Assembly: GCF_023740735.1 (NCBI RefSeq)
Contig: NZ_JAMRXH010000029.1
Span: forward strand, 1 to 43,378
From: Nocardia sp. CDC159
Lineage (GTDB): Bacteria; Actinomycetota; Actinomycetes; Mycobacteriales; Mycobacteriaceae
Direction of reading: 5' to 3'
DNA length: 43,378 bases
The notes beneath the pieces were generated by a model that saw only the letters and a list, made by a program, of their open reading frames with translations, had not been told where the DNA came from and searched no databases. A program made the position numbers and the translations under genes. Positions 8,068 through 17,400 of this stretch are shown in pieces. The stretch's first letter is position 1, and every line of letters begins with the position of its first letter.

Positions 8068-8388
8068 CGGTGCGGGATCGCTTCGAGTGCCGCGGCCATG
8101 CGATGCCCCGGTAACTGTTCGAGCCCTGACGACGAGGGCCGCCCCGCACGAGCGGCACCACTCGAGCACCCTCCGGAACCGACCGGCGTCGCTCTGATCG
8201 TCACGAAACGGACGCTACCAGCACAGACCGTCACCAACCTGAGAAGCACCCACCGGCGACCATACGCAGCAACATGTAATCGGCATGTGCGTGCGTTGGA
8301 AAGCCACGCCGGCCAACCGATCCGGACGGCTTACCCAACGCCCGCCCAGCGGCGTTACAGCTCATTCGGCGATCCGCTGTGCAGCACC
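8068..8388. other. Intergenic region, nothing recognised
   Basis: About 320 bases between the DHFR-like gene and the DUF4186 gene, both on the minus strand. It must contain the DUF4186 promoter. If the longer DUF4186 start at 8169 is used, about 100 bases of it would be coding. No repeat, terminator or domain is visible. Confidence 0.45.
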
Positions 8389-8940
8389 TCAGTCGGCGAG
8401 GTAGCGCATCATCACCGCCGTGTTGAAGTGCCTCGTCTCGATCAAGCGGAGCTGGATGCGCTTGGCCAGGGGTGGGAAGAGCGGTGTGCCGCCGCCGAGC
8501 ACCACGGGTGCGAGGAACAGCTGGTACTCGTCGATGAGCCCGTGGGGCATCAGCGCGGACGCGAGGCTCGCGCCACCGACCTCCATGACGCCATCGCCTC
8601 CGGCCTTGAGCCTGCGAACCTCCTCGACCGCGTTCTCGCTGACCAGGGTGCTGTTCCAGTGGACCTCGGTGAGCGTCCGAGAGAAGACGACCTTGGGTTT
8701 CTCCGTCCACAGGCCGCCGAACTCGCGCTCGATGCGCGACGCGTCCTCGGGTACGTGCGGCCAGTACTCGGCCATCAGCTCGTACAGGCGGCGGCCGTGC
8801 AGTGCGATTTCGATCTCACGGTAGCGGTCGTTGTGGAACTGGTGCAGCTCCTCGTCCGGGTCGGTCCAATCGATGCTGCCGTCGCGGTCGTTGATGTAGC
8901 CGTCGAGGGACACGCCGAACGTGTAGATCAGTTTCCTCAT
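8389..8940 (-). CDS. Dihydrofolate reductase-like (RibD C-terminal domain) protein
   Basis: A 183-residue protein that begins MRKLIYTFGVSLDGYIND, the hallmark first strand of the RibD_C/DHFR-like family, and ends with the paired motifs EVGGASLASALMPHGLIDEY and LFLAPVVLGGGTPLFPPL that shape the NADPH pocket. Relatives are NADPH-dependent reductases of riboflavin synthesis (RibD) or free-standing proteins of unknown substrate; the deaminase domain of RibD is absent, so this is a free-standing type. The ATG at 8940 has GGAGGAGG about 11 bases upstream, slightly far. It follows the remnant GNAT and the peptidase genes on the same strand. Confidence 0.82.
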   Translation of the reverse strand: MRKLIYTFGVSLDGYINDRDGSIDWTDPDEELHQFHNDRYREIEIALHGRRLYELMAEYWPHVPEDASRIEREFGGLWTEKPKVVFSRTLTEVHWNSTLVSENAVEEVRRLKAGGDGVMEVGGASLASALMPHGLIDEYQLFLAPVVLGGGTPLFPPLAKRIQLRLIETRHFNTAVMMRYLAD

Positions 8941-9010
8941 GACCAGATAGACCTCCTCCGCGCTCGAAACTCATCGGACGGTCTCGAGGTGAAATCAGCC
9001 CGTTCCGCTT

Positions 9011-9147
9011 ATCGAGCAGGGCACGTCCCACACCGTTGCCCCACACACCGGGGTGCACACCGCGATAGCGGATCTCGGTGACCGCGGGCTCGTCCGCTAT
9101 GCCCGCAAAGGCAACGAAGCGATCGCCCGGATCCGGGGGATCCGCGT
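9011..9147 (-). pseudogene. Remnant of a GNAT acetyltransferase (C-terminal acetyl-CoA motif)
   Basis: Minus-strand translation just after the peptidase stop reads DRFVAFAGIADEP, then IRYRGVHPGVWGNGVGRALLD. The latter fits GNAT strand 4 and the pyrophosphate-binding motif A (V-x-P-x-x-W-G-x-G-V-G-R-A-L-L). Neither the N-terminal half nor the rest of the domain is present: upstream is the peptidase in another frame, and the frame runs on into unrelated sequence. About 45 codons survive, so this is best read as a truncated, non-functional gene. Confidence 0.5.
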
Positions 9148-11193
9148 TCAGAGCACCACGCGCTGCTCCTCGGGAAGGAACAGTTTGTCGGTGGGTCGCA
9201 CGCCGAAAGCGGTATAGAACTCGGGGATATTGCGGATCACCTGATTGCAACGAAATTCGCTCGGCGCATCCTGGTAGGTGGCCAGCCGAGCTGCCAACGC
9301 CTCGGGGCGGATCTTCTCGCGGCGGATGCGCGCGTACGACTGGAATACCGCCGCGTAGTCGGGGTTCACCACACCCCGCGCCCGCTCGGTGATTTCGTAG
9401 GCGGTCACGGCGAGCAACAGGCCGTGCAGATCCGCCAAGTTTTGCCCGACAGTGAGCGCACCGTCCACATGGTGCTCCGGCAGCAGGTCGGGCACCAAAA
9501 CGTTGTACTGTTCGATCAGGGCCTTGATCTTCTTCTCGAAAGCGGCCCGGTCCTGCGGAGCCCACCAGTCGCGCTGCTTGCCGTCACCGTCGTACTTGGA
9601 TCCCAGATCATCGAAAGCGTGCCCGATCTCGTGGCCGATGACCGCGCCGATCCCGCCGTAGTTGACAGCGCGCGCCGCGTCCTTGTCGAAGTACGGCCTT
9701 TGGAGAATCCCAGCGGGAAAAACGATCTGGTTCAGCGACAGGTCGTATCCGGCGTTGACCGATTGCGGGGTGAGATACCAATCGCCTCGGTCGACGGGTC
9801 TGCCGAGCTGGCCGACCTGGCGTCTGGTCTCGGCGATGTTGATCGACAACAGCGACGTGATCAACTCTCCTGGAATCACGGTCACCCCCGAGTAATCCCG
9901 CCACCGTTCGGGATAGCCGATCAATGTCTCCATCTTCTCGAGCTTCGCGATGGCGGCCGCACGAGTGGGCGGCGACATCCAGTCGCTGCGCTCGAAACGA
10001 GCGCGGCAGGCCGCCTTCAGATCGGACACCAACTCGAGCACCCCCGACTTCGCCTCGGGCGGGAAATACTTTGCTAACCAATGTTTTCCGAGTAGTTCAC
10101 CAAGAGTGTGGCCGAGCACCTCGATCGCCCACTTCCACCGTGGCGGTCGCTGCTGCTGCCCCTCGATAGTCGTGCCGAAGAAGTCGAAGTGCCGGTCGGC
10201 GATGTCGGTCGGCAAGTAGGGAGCGAATGTGCGCACGACGGCGAGTCGGAGATACTCACACCAGACGCCGGGGGGCACCTCCTCCCATAGTCGGCCGACC
10301 GCGGTGACGAACGACGGCTGCCTGACAATGACGGTGTCGAACGAATCGGACCGATCCGAGATCGCGGCCAGCCAACCGTCCCAGTCGAATCCCGGTGCGA
10401 GGCTGCGCAATTGATCCCAACTATGTGGATTGTAGGTTGCTATGGGGTCCCCGGCCCGCGCGTTGTCCCAGTGCTGGGCCGCGATTCGCTGCTCCAGATC
10501 CGCAACGCGCGCGGCGCTGCCGACCGGATCACCGAGACCCGCGCCGCGGGCGATCGACTCCAGATAGGCCCGGTATCGGGCACGGATATCGGCATGCTGC
10601 GGCTCCCGATAATACGACTCGTTCGGCAGACCGAGACCCGACTGGGCGATGAACGGTCGATAGCGGGTGGCATCCGTATTGTCCGTCCCCACCGTCAGTT
10701 CCATCGGGCCGACCGAGGCAACCGCATGCATCAGTCCACGCGAGGCGATCGCATGCAGCCGCCCCATCACCCGCGCCAAATCCGCTTTCGTTGCCGCGCC
10801 ATCGATGTCGGCGAGTAATCCCGCGATCGGGGAGAGGCCCAACTTCTCGATCGCTTCGCGGTCGAGAAGATTACGGTACATATCACGGAGTTTCTGTTCC
10901 TCCGCGCCGGACGCACCGGCGCCGATCGACTCCAGGATCTCCCTCAGCTGCGGCTCGATCCGCTCACTCGGCTCATCCCAGGCCCCGAACGACGCCCGGT
11001 CGGGAGGCAGCTGATATTCACGCAACCAGCGACCGTTCACGTGGCGATACAGATCGTCCTGTGGCCGGACCGCCGGGTCCGCGCCCGACATATCCGGTCC
11101 CGTCGGCGCGGAATGTTGCGTCGAACAGGCGAACAACGCAGCCGGAATCGCACCGAGAGCCAGCAGGAACGGTCGCCGACCGAAGCCGTCCAT
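9148..11193 (-). CDS. M13 (neprilysin-like) metallopeptidase, lipoprotein, altered zinc ligand
   Basis: A 681-residue protein with the M13 domains in order. The signal (RRPFLLALGAIPAALFAC, Cys23) suggests a secreted lipoprotein. The N-terminal domain starts at RPQDDLYRHVNGRWL. The substrate-binding motif appears as NAGYDLSLNQIVFPAGIL. The zinc motif is VIGHEIGHAFDD with His521, Glu522 and His525. The third zinc ligand, normally the Glu of ENxAD, is Gln584 in GQNLADLHG (codon CAA at 9442-9444), while the Asp four residues on is kept. Length and C-terminus (RPTDKLFLPEEQRVVL) are normal, so the protein is intact but may bind zinc weakly or not cut peptides. Start at the ATG at 11193, which gives the export signal. 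Confidence 0.88.
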   Translation of the reverse strand: MDGFGRRPFLLALGAIPAALFACSTQHSAPTGPDMSGADPAVRPQDDLYRHVNGRWLREYQLPPDRASFGAWDEPSERIEPQLREILESIGAGASGAEEQKLRDMYRNLLDREAIEKLGLSPIAGLLADIDGAATKADLARVMGRLHAIASRGLMHAVASVGPMELTVGTDNTDATRYRPFIAQSGLGLPNESYYREPQHADIRARYRAYLESIARGAGLGDPVGSAARVADLEQRIAAQHWDNARAGDPIATYNPHSWDQLRSLAPGFDWDGWLAAISDRSDSFDTVIVRQPSFVTAVGRLWEEVPPGVWCEYLRLAVVRTFAPYLPTDIADRHFDFFGTTIEGQQQRPPRWKWAIEVLGHTLGELLGKHWLAKYFPPEAKSGVLELVSDLKAACRARFERSDWMSPPTRAAAIAKLEKMETLIGYPERWRDYSGVTVIPGELITSLLSINIAETRRQVGQLGRPVDRGDWYLTPQSVNAGYDLSLNQIVFPAGILQRPYFDKDAARAVNYGGIGAVIGHEIGHAFDDLGSKYDGDGKQRDWWAPQDRAAFEKKIKALIEQYNVLVPDLLPEHHVDGALTVGQNLADLHGLLLAVTAYEITERARGVVNPDYAAVFQSYARIRREKIRPEALAARLATYQDAPSEFRCNQVIRNIPEFYTAFGVRPTDKLFLPEEQRVVL

Positions 11194-11212
11194 GATTGCC
11201 GCGCGCGCACCG

Positions 11213-12061
11213 TCAGCTCGGGGAGCCGAGCAGCGGGATCTTGGCCCGCATATTCGGCAGCGCGACCCAGTCCCACACCACCCGGCCGTCGACGTCGACG
11301 ACGCGGGCGAGCACCCGGTTGTCGCGGCGCACCACGACGGTGACCTCGAGGTTCTTACCATCGGCGTCCCAGGTCGCGCTGAGCGAGCCCGCCACCGGAT
11401 CCTCGCCGCCCGGTTCGCCCCAGTTCACCGAGGGGGCTCCCGACACCAGGCCTTGAAAACCGTTTCTGCTGATGAACTGGACCACGGTGTTGTCGGGGGT
11501 GATCACCAGCGCGTCGAGCCGGTTCTTGTCCGAGGGATGCTGTACGAGTGCCACGTGATTGTCTCCTGTCGCTGCGAAGTGCGCTTTCGCTGGCGGTACG
11601 CCCGGCCCGGGCCAGTTGTCGTCGGTGACCAGCGAGATGTCGTAGTGGCCCGGCGATCCGTGCCCCGGCTGGGCCCACTGGCAGGCCACCGCGCCCTCGA
11701 ATCCGTGCTCGACGCCGGTCGGATCGGCGACCCACAACGCGTAGGTGAGTCCCTCGCAGGCGGTTCGCACCGCCGGTATGGACGATTTGCTGCAGTAGAT
11801 CGTCGGCCGCTGCAGGCCCGCCGCCTGACGCATCCTGATCCAGCCCGGCGCCTGTTCCGGCTCGGCAGCGCCCGGTTCGACGTCGAGTACCTCACCGTTG
11901 TCGGTTCGCGGATCCACGGCAATGCCCACCTTGGTGGCGTTGGGAAACAGGTCCCAATCCGCCTGGGACCATTTCGGTCTCCCGTCGACATACCCGGCCA
12001 CCATCGTGGCATCGGCGGGGATGGCCTTCGCCGTATCGGAGTCGTACATGGTGCGAGCCAT
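11213..12061 (-). CDS. Glycoside-hydrolase-like (DUF1906/Rv2525c-type) domain protein with C-terminal beta domain
   Basis: A 282-residue protein. Residues 1-150 read like a TIM-barrel of the glycoside-hydrolase-like group (MVAGYVDGRPKWSQADWDLF, then KVGIAVDPRTDNGEVLDVEPG, RPTIYCSKSSIP, ALWVADPTG and GAVACQWAQPG ending HYDISLV), the layout of lysozyme-like GH25 and DUF1906 proteins. Residues 160-282 look like a beta-rich domain (NHVALVQHPSDKNRLDALVITPDNTVVQF). No signal peptide is seen from the ATG at 12061, which has GGGGA six bases upstream. Such proteins occur in actinomycetes and their phages; whether it cleaves glycans is unknown. It ends 20 bases before the peptidase start, so the two may be co-transcribed. 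Confidence 0.6.
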   Translation of the reverse strand: MARTMYDSDTAKAIPADATMVAGYVDGRPKWSQADWDLFPNATKVGIAVDPRTDNGEVLDVEPGAAEPEQAPGWIRMRQAAGLQRPTIYCSKSSIPAVRTACEGLTYALWVADPTGVEHGFEGAVACQWAQPGHGSPGHYDISLVTDDNWPGPGVPPAKAHFAATGDNHVALVQHPSDKNRLDALVITPDNTVVQFISRNGFQGLVSGAPSVNWGEPGGEDPVAGSLSATWDADGKNLEVTVVVRRDNRVLARVVDVDGRVVWDWVALPNMRAKIPLLGSPS

Positions 12062-12168
12062 CACGTTCCCCATCCGTGTTGTAGGTGATCTGCTCGGCAC
12101 AACGGCCAAGGCCCCCGTCGCCCGCCCCCGGCCGCGTGATGTCGCGTTCCTCTCAACTGTGCGCCGGG

Positions 12169-12183
12169 TGCGAAAAATTCGCA
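12169..12183. promoter_or_regulatory. Inverted repeat in the divergent promoter region (possible operator)
   Basis: TGCGAA-AAA-TTCGCA, perfect 6-bp arms with a 3-base spacer, between the divergent GH-like and kinase genes. The size fits a dimeric repressor site. No regulator gene is nearby. Confidence 0.35.
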
Positions 12184-12267
12184 TGCCCCCATTTCCTCCG
12201 ACACTCGAAAGTGCCATTACCGTAAAGACCAACCGTATCGATTCTTGCTTCCGGATCGAACTAGTTT

Positions 12268-12282
12268 GTTTTCAATCAAAAC
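12268..12282. promoter_or_regulatory. AT-rich inverted repeat before the kinase gene
   Basis: GTTTT-CAATC-AAAAC, perfect 5-bp arms, in an AT-rich patch 33 bases before the kinase start. It overlaps the likely promoter position of that gene and may be an operator. This is pattern only. Confidence 0.3.
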
Positions 12283-12314
12283 GATATGCACGGAATCCGA
12301 GCGACAGGACGCCG

Positions 12315-13088
12315 GTGATCATCACCGCGATAATGGCCGACATGGAGGAAGTCGAGGTCGTCGTCGCCCACCGCGAGCGCGCGACACTGCGCGTCGGCGA
12401 CATGTTCCTGAAGGTGGACGCCGAGCGGACCCGCACCGACCGCGAGGTCGCGGCGATGGCCTTGGCGCCCATCCCGACTCCGGAAATCCTGTGGCGCAAG
12501 CCGCCCGTGCTCGCGCTCGCCGCCCTCCCCGGGACGGCGCTCGGCCGCCTCGGCGAGCCGTCGCCCGCCTCGGCGGCGGCGTGGGCCGCCGCGGGCGCCG
12601 CCGCACGGATGCTGCACGACGCGCCGCTGCCGCCATGGCCCGGGCGCGGCCTCGACGAGATCGCCTCGCACCTCGACAGCGAATGCGCGTGGCTCGTCAC
12701 CACCGGCGTCCTTCCCGCCGAGGTGGTCACGCGCAACCGCGAAGTCGCCGAGGCCGCCCTCCGGCCGTGGACACCGGTGTTCACCCATGGCGACCTACAA
12801 CTCGCCCACGTGTTCGCCGACGGCGACGAGATCACCGGCGTGATCGACTGGTCCGAGGCAGCCCCGGGCGACGCCCTGTACGACCTCGCCACCTTGACCC
12901 TCGGCCACGAGGAGCACCTCGGCGACGTCATCGCCGGCTACGGCACCGATGTCGACCTCGACGTGATCCACGCCTGGTGGTCGTTGCGAAGCCTGCGGGG
13001 AGTCCGCTGGCTGGTCGAGCACGGCTTCGACCCGACCGCGCCGGGCTGCGAGGTCGACGTGCTGAGAACTCGGGCAATGCGGGATTGA
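12315..13088 (+). CDS. Aminoglycoside phosphotransferase (APH)-fold kinase
   Basis: A 257-residue APH-superfamily protein. The N-terminal lobe has RATLRVGDMFLKVD with the ATP-binding Lys, the hinge region includes PPVLALAALPGTALGRLG, and the catalytic loop is FTHGDLQLAHVFADGDEITGVIDWSEA with the catalytic Asp and the second metal-binding Asp of VIDW. The usual Asn of the loop (HGDxxxxN) is His here. Members phosphorylate aminoglycosides, macrolides or small metabolites; the substrate cannot be assigned. The GTG at 12315 has AGGA six bases upstream; an ATG at 12333 (MADMEEV) is also plausible. It converges with the oxoamine synthase 18 bases away. Confidence 0.8.
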   Translation: MIITAIMADMEEVEVVVAHRERATLRVGDMFLKVDAERTRTDREVAAMALAPIPTPEILWRKPPVLALAALPGTALGRLGEPSPASAAAWAAAGAAARMLHDAPLPPWPGRGLDEIASHLDSECAWLVTTGVLPAEVVTRNREVAEAALRPWTPVFTHGDLQLAHVFADGDEITGVIDWSEAAPGDALYDLATLTLGHEEHLGDVIAGYGTDVDLDVIHAWWSLRSLRGVRWLVEHGFDPTAPGCEVDVLRTRAMRD

Positions 13089-13106
13089 CGAGCACGGGCC
13101 ATCCCC

Positions 13107-14498
13107 TCAAACCCCGGTCGTCGCCGTCACATCCGAAATCCGCTCCGCCTTCGCGATGGTTTCCGCGAGAAGATCCGCTGTCGACTCCAGTTGCGCTGCG
13201 GTGTGTTCGGAGGTCAGGAAGAAACGAAGTCGTTCCTGGCCCGCCGGGACCGCGGGGGCCGAGATGTTGCCGACATAGACGCCGTGTTCGAGCAGGGTGG
13301 AGGCGACGAAACCGCAGCGGATCTCGCCAGGAACGATGACCGGACAGATCGGGGTACCTTGGGAGACACCGAGATTCAGGCCGCGCTCGGTCAGGAGCGC
13401 GTGGAAGTGCTCGGCGTTGGACCACAGGCGGCGCAGTCGGACGGGTTCGGCCTCGAGGACGTCCAGCGCGGCCTGCGCGGCGCCGATCGTGGACGGGGCC
13501 GGGCCGCCGGTGAGCATGGCGACCCCGGGGGCGCTGGATTTCATCGCGCCGATGAGGTCGGCATCGGCGGCGACGAAGCCACCGGCGCTGCCCAGCGCCT
13601 TGGACAGGGTGCCCATCCAGATGTCGACCGCCTCCCCGGCCAGCCCGTAGTGCTCGCGGATGCCGTGGCCGCGCTCGCCGAAGACGCCGAAGGAGTGCGC
13701 CTCGTCGACCATGACCGCACAGTCGTATTCCCTTGCGATAGCGGCCAATTCGTCCACGCGACCGATGGTGCCGTCCATGCTGTAGTGGCCCTCGATCACC
13801 ACCAACGCCCGGTCGAAACCGGCCCGCGACATCTTCAGCACCGATCGCAGCGACTCCGGGTCGTTGTGCCGGAAACTCAACCGCCGCGCGGCCGACCACT
13901 GCACGCCGGAGATGACGCTGCCGTGCACCAGCGCGTCACACACCGCGACGTCGCCGGGACCGAGCAGATATCCGATGACACCGGCGTTGGTGAGGTAGCC
14001 GCTGGTCGTCAGCATGGCGTCGCCGACGCCGTAGATATCGGCCAGCCGCCGCTCCAGCTCCTGATAGAGCGGGATCTCCCCGGCCACGATGCGGCTGGCC
14101 GATGCCGAGGCGCCGTAGCGATCCAGCGCCCGCTTCGCACCCTCGATCACCCGGGGGTGGTTGCCCAGCCCCACATAGTTGTAGGCGCTGAAATTCACCA
14201 GCTCGGCGTCGGCCAAGCGCGGCTCGGCGACCCGGATCACGGTGTCGTTCGGGCCGGTTCGGGGCAGGAACAGCGGGTTCACCAGCGGGTTCTGCTCGTA
14301 CAGGGCCGCGATCATGGCCCGCCGCCGCACGGCCGCGGCCACGCCGGGATGATCGGCGAACTGCCTGCCCGGACCGCGGCGCGAGCGGGTGGGCTGCTGC
14401 CGGATGGGCGGCGGCGTCGGGACAGCCGTGGCCGTGCCGGCCCCGGAGCTGGTGCCCGCCAACAGCTTTCGTGCCAGCTCACGTGCCGATTCGCTCAT
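13107..14498 (-). CDS. Alpha-oxoamine synthase (AONS/KBL-like, PLP-dependent), PKS partner
   Basis: A 463-residue fold-type I PLP enzyme of the family that condenses an amino acid with an acyl thioester and loses CO2 (BioF, KBL, ALAS, serine palmitoyltransferase). Motifs: VNFSAYNYVGLGNHP (102-116), RYGASASASRIVAG, MLTTSGYLTNAGV, VDEAHSFGVFGERGHG (264-279, the Asp pairs with the PLP nitrogen) and MGTLSKALGSAGGF with the PLP-lysine Lys300. A Pro/Arg-rich extension of about 45 residues precedes the domain. Its ATG overlaps the PKS stop as ATGA, so the two are translationally coupled. By analogy with PKS-linked oxoamine synthases (fungal Fum8, PigH in prodigiosin, the SxtA C-terminal domain), it probably off-loads the chain from the PKS ACP as an alpha-amino ketone. 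The amino acid used is unknown. Confidence 0.85.
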   Translation of the reverse strand: MSESARELARKLLAGTSSGAGTATAVPTPPPIRQQPTRSRRGPGRQFADHPGVAAAVRRRAMIAALYEQNPLVNPLFLPRTGPNDTVIRVAEPRLADAELVNFSAYNYVGLGNHPRVIEGAKRALDRYGASASASRIVAGEIPLYQELERRLADIYGVGDAMLTTSGYLTNAGVIGYLLGPGDVAVCDALVHGSVISGVQWSAARRLSFRHNDPESLRSVLKMSRAGFDRALVVIEGHYSMDGTIGRVDELAAIAREYDCAVMVDEAHSFGVFGERGHGIREHYGLAGEAVDIWMGTLSKALGSAGGFVAADADLIGAMKSSAPGVAMLTGGPAPSTIGAAQAALDVLEAEPVRLRRLWSNAEHFHALLTERGLNLGVSQGTPICPVIVPGEIRCGFVASTLLEHGVYVGNISAPAVPAGQERLRFFLTSEHTAAQLESTADLLAETIAKAERISDVTATTGV

Positions 14499-17400
14499 GC
14501 CGCCACCTCCTCGGCCGATGACAGGCCGAGCGATCCGGAGCCCTCGACGATCGCCTCGGCCGCGATGGCCCCGGCCTGCTCCAGGCTGAACGAGCGGCCC
14601 AGCTTCAGCGAGATCAGGTCGACGCCGAGGGTCTGGGTGACCAGCGAGCCGAATTCGACGGCCATGAGCGAATCCAGCCCCAGCTCCGGCAGCGGCACCG
14701 TCAGGTCGATCGACTCCGCGGCCACGCCCATCACCGCGGCCAGCTGTTCGGCAAGCATGTGGGCGACGACCTCCCTGCGCTTGGTCTCGTCGAGCGCGGC
14801 CAGCTCGGCCCGCAATCGACTTGCCGCCGAGTCGTTCTGAGCCGCCGCGGCGATCATGGCCTCGATGCGACCGGTCAGCGCGAGCTGCGGGCCGGTGGCC
14901 GCCACCCGAGCCCAGCTGATCGGGAAGATGTCGACGCGGGTCACCCCCAGCCGCAGGGCTTGTTCCAGATACAGCGGGCCGTCGTCCATTTCGATCGTGT
15001 CGAAACCGGTATTGACCAGGTAGCGTGCCAGGTTCTCGTCCGCCGCGGCCATACCGGCTCCAGCCATGTGGCCCCAGCCGACCGCCAGCGCGTTGACGCC
15101 CTGGCGGGCCAGCGCCTCGGCATAGGCGTTCACCGCGATATTGGCGGCGGTGTAGGAGTAGTGGCCGATGCCGCCGAAAATCGCGCTACCAGAGGAGAAC
15201 AGCACGAACTGGTCCAGCCGCGCCCCGGCGGCCACGACACCCTCCCATAGCGCGCGGGCACCGATCAGCTTGGGCCGGAACACCTTTGCCAGACTCCCGC
15301 GGTCCATCGCGCCGATCCGCTTGTCGTCCACCGCACCCGCGGTGTGGAAAATGCCCCGGAGCGGATGTTCGCGAGTGTGCGCCCGCGCCACGACCGCGGC
15401 GACCGCCTCGGCGTCGGCCACGTCGACCAGTTCGGTGGTGATCGCCACGCCCTGCTGCTCCCACACCGCCAGCTGGCGACGGGCCTCCTCGGTGGCGGGT
15501 CCGCCGCGGCCGAGCAGGGTCAGCCGCCGCGCGCCCTTGTCGACCAGCCAGCGCCCGACGGCTAGGCCGAAACCGCCGAAGCCGCCGGTGATCAGGTACC
15601 GCGCGCCGGAGTCGATGACGACGTCGGGGATCCGCGGACGTACCAGTGGCGCATCCTCGTCCAGATCCAGCGCCACACGGCCGATCCGGCTGGAACGGGC
15701 CACCTCCTCGAACGCCCGCGCCACCTCGGCGGTGCCGTACATCTCGAACGGCAGCGCCCGGTAGGTGCCGTCGTCGATGCGGCCGTTGACCGCCTTGGTG
15801 TATTCGAACACCTCCTGCTGGCGCAGCTTCATCATGCGGTCGAGGTCGAAGGAGAAGTAGGCCACATTCTTGTCGAAGTGCCGCAACTCCAGCACGCCAC
15901 CGAAGTAGATGTCGGCCTTGCCGACCTCCACGATGCGCCCGAATTCCGCGACCGCGTCGAAATTCTGCACCAGGATCTCCCCGGGCGCCGAGCTGATCAC
16001 GACGTCCGCGCCGCGTCCGTTGGTGAGCGCGAGCACCTCGTCGACGAAGTTGAGCGATCGCGATCCCAGCGCGTGATCGGCGCCCTGCTCGAGCACGTAG
16101 GCGCGGCGCTCGTCGGTGCTGGCGGTACCGATGACCCGGGCGCCGTGCAGTTTTGCGATCTGCACCGCCGCCGAGCCGACGCCACCGGCCGCGCCGTGCA
16201 CGAGCACGGTCTCACCCGGCCGCACCCGCGCCAGTTCCAGCAGCGCGTATTCGGCGGCCACGAACGAGGTCGAACTACTGCAGCGGCCCGGTTCGAAGCC
16301 CTCGCCGACGCGCCAGACCAGATCCTCGGCGAGGGTGTTGAACCGGCCGATCATGCCCCGGCAGGCCAGGCCGACCTCGTCGCCGACGCGGAAGCCGGTG
16401 ACGCCCTCGCCGAGGCGGACGATCACGCCCGCACCCTCCATGCCCGGTTCGGTGCCGAAGAAGGTGTCGCCCAGTTCGCGGTCGCCGAGCACGCCGATGA
16501 CCCGCAGCGAATCCTTGTAGTTCAGTCCGATCGCGGTCATCCGCACCTCGACCTCGCCCGGCCCGGGCGCCCGCCGCTCGCCGCGACGCCACCCGAGCTT
16601 GGCGAAGGTCTTGTTGCGGGGCAGCTCGAGCCGGAAATCGGCCTCCCGATCGGTCAGCGGCCGCGCCTCGTCCAGCGCGTCGAGACGCTCCTGCAGGGTG
16701 CGGCCCACCACGGTGACCCAGCGAATCCCGTTGTGCAGGAATACTTCGTCGGCATGGTCGTGGGTGAATGCGCCCGGAATCGTCAGTTCCGCGGCCAGAT
16801 CCGCGTCGGCAACCTCGCCGTCGGCGTCGATGAGCCGCCAGCGCAGCCGGGTCTGCTCGTTGAGCAGCGCGCGGCGTGCGCCCGCGAGCGCGGCGTGGCT
16901 CGGATTCGGCGCGGCCTCGCCGTCGGGGTGGGTTCGAGCGTGCTCGGTGATGAGCGAGGCGTAGTAGGTGCCGTCGCCGAGCAGTTCCATCTCGGCGCCG
17001 TGCTCGGCGAGCCAGGCGTCCAGGACGTGCTCGGCGGTCAGGGCGATTCGGCGCAGCGTCCAGAGGCTGTCCATCTCGTCGTAGTCGTCCCCGGCCACCA
17101 CCACCAGGTGCAGGCGCTCGACACCCGCGCGGCCGCGTGCCCGGCGAATCCGCTGGGTCAGTTCGTCCTCCAGGTCCGCGCGGTCGGGATCGCCGATGAC
17201 GAACAACTCCGAGGAGGCGCGACCGGTGGCGGTGACGGCCGCGATCCGCTCGGCGATCACGGTGGACGCGGGGGCCATGACGGCGACCACGGTGTGCAGG
17301 CCGTCGGTCGCGGGCAGGGCGGCGGATTCGACGGGATCGCGCATCTCCCAGCGGTCCTCGTAGAAGAAGTCGACCATGCGCTGCATCGGGCCCGGCCGCG

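Noticed and set aside
14495..14540. Thioesterase or reductase domain at the PKS C-terminus
   Set aside because: The protein ends about 20 residues after the ACP helices; there is no room for another domain and no GxSxG sequence.
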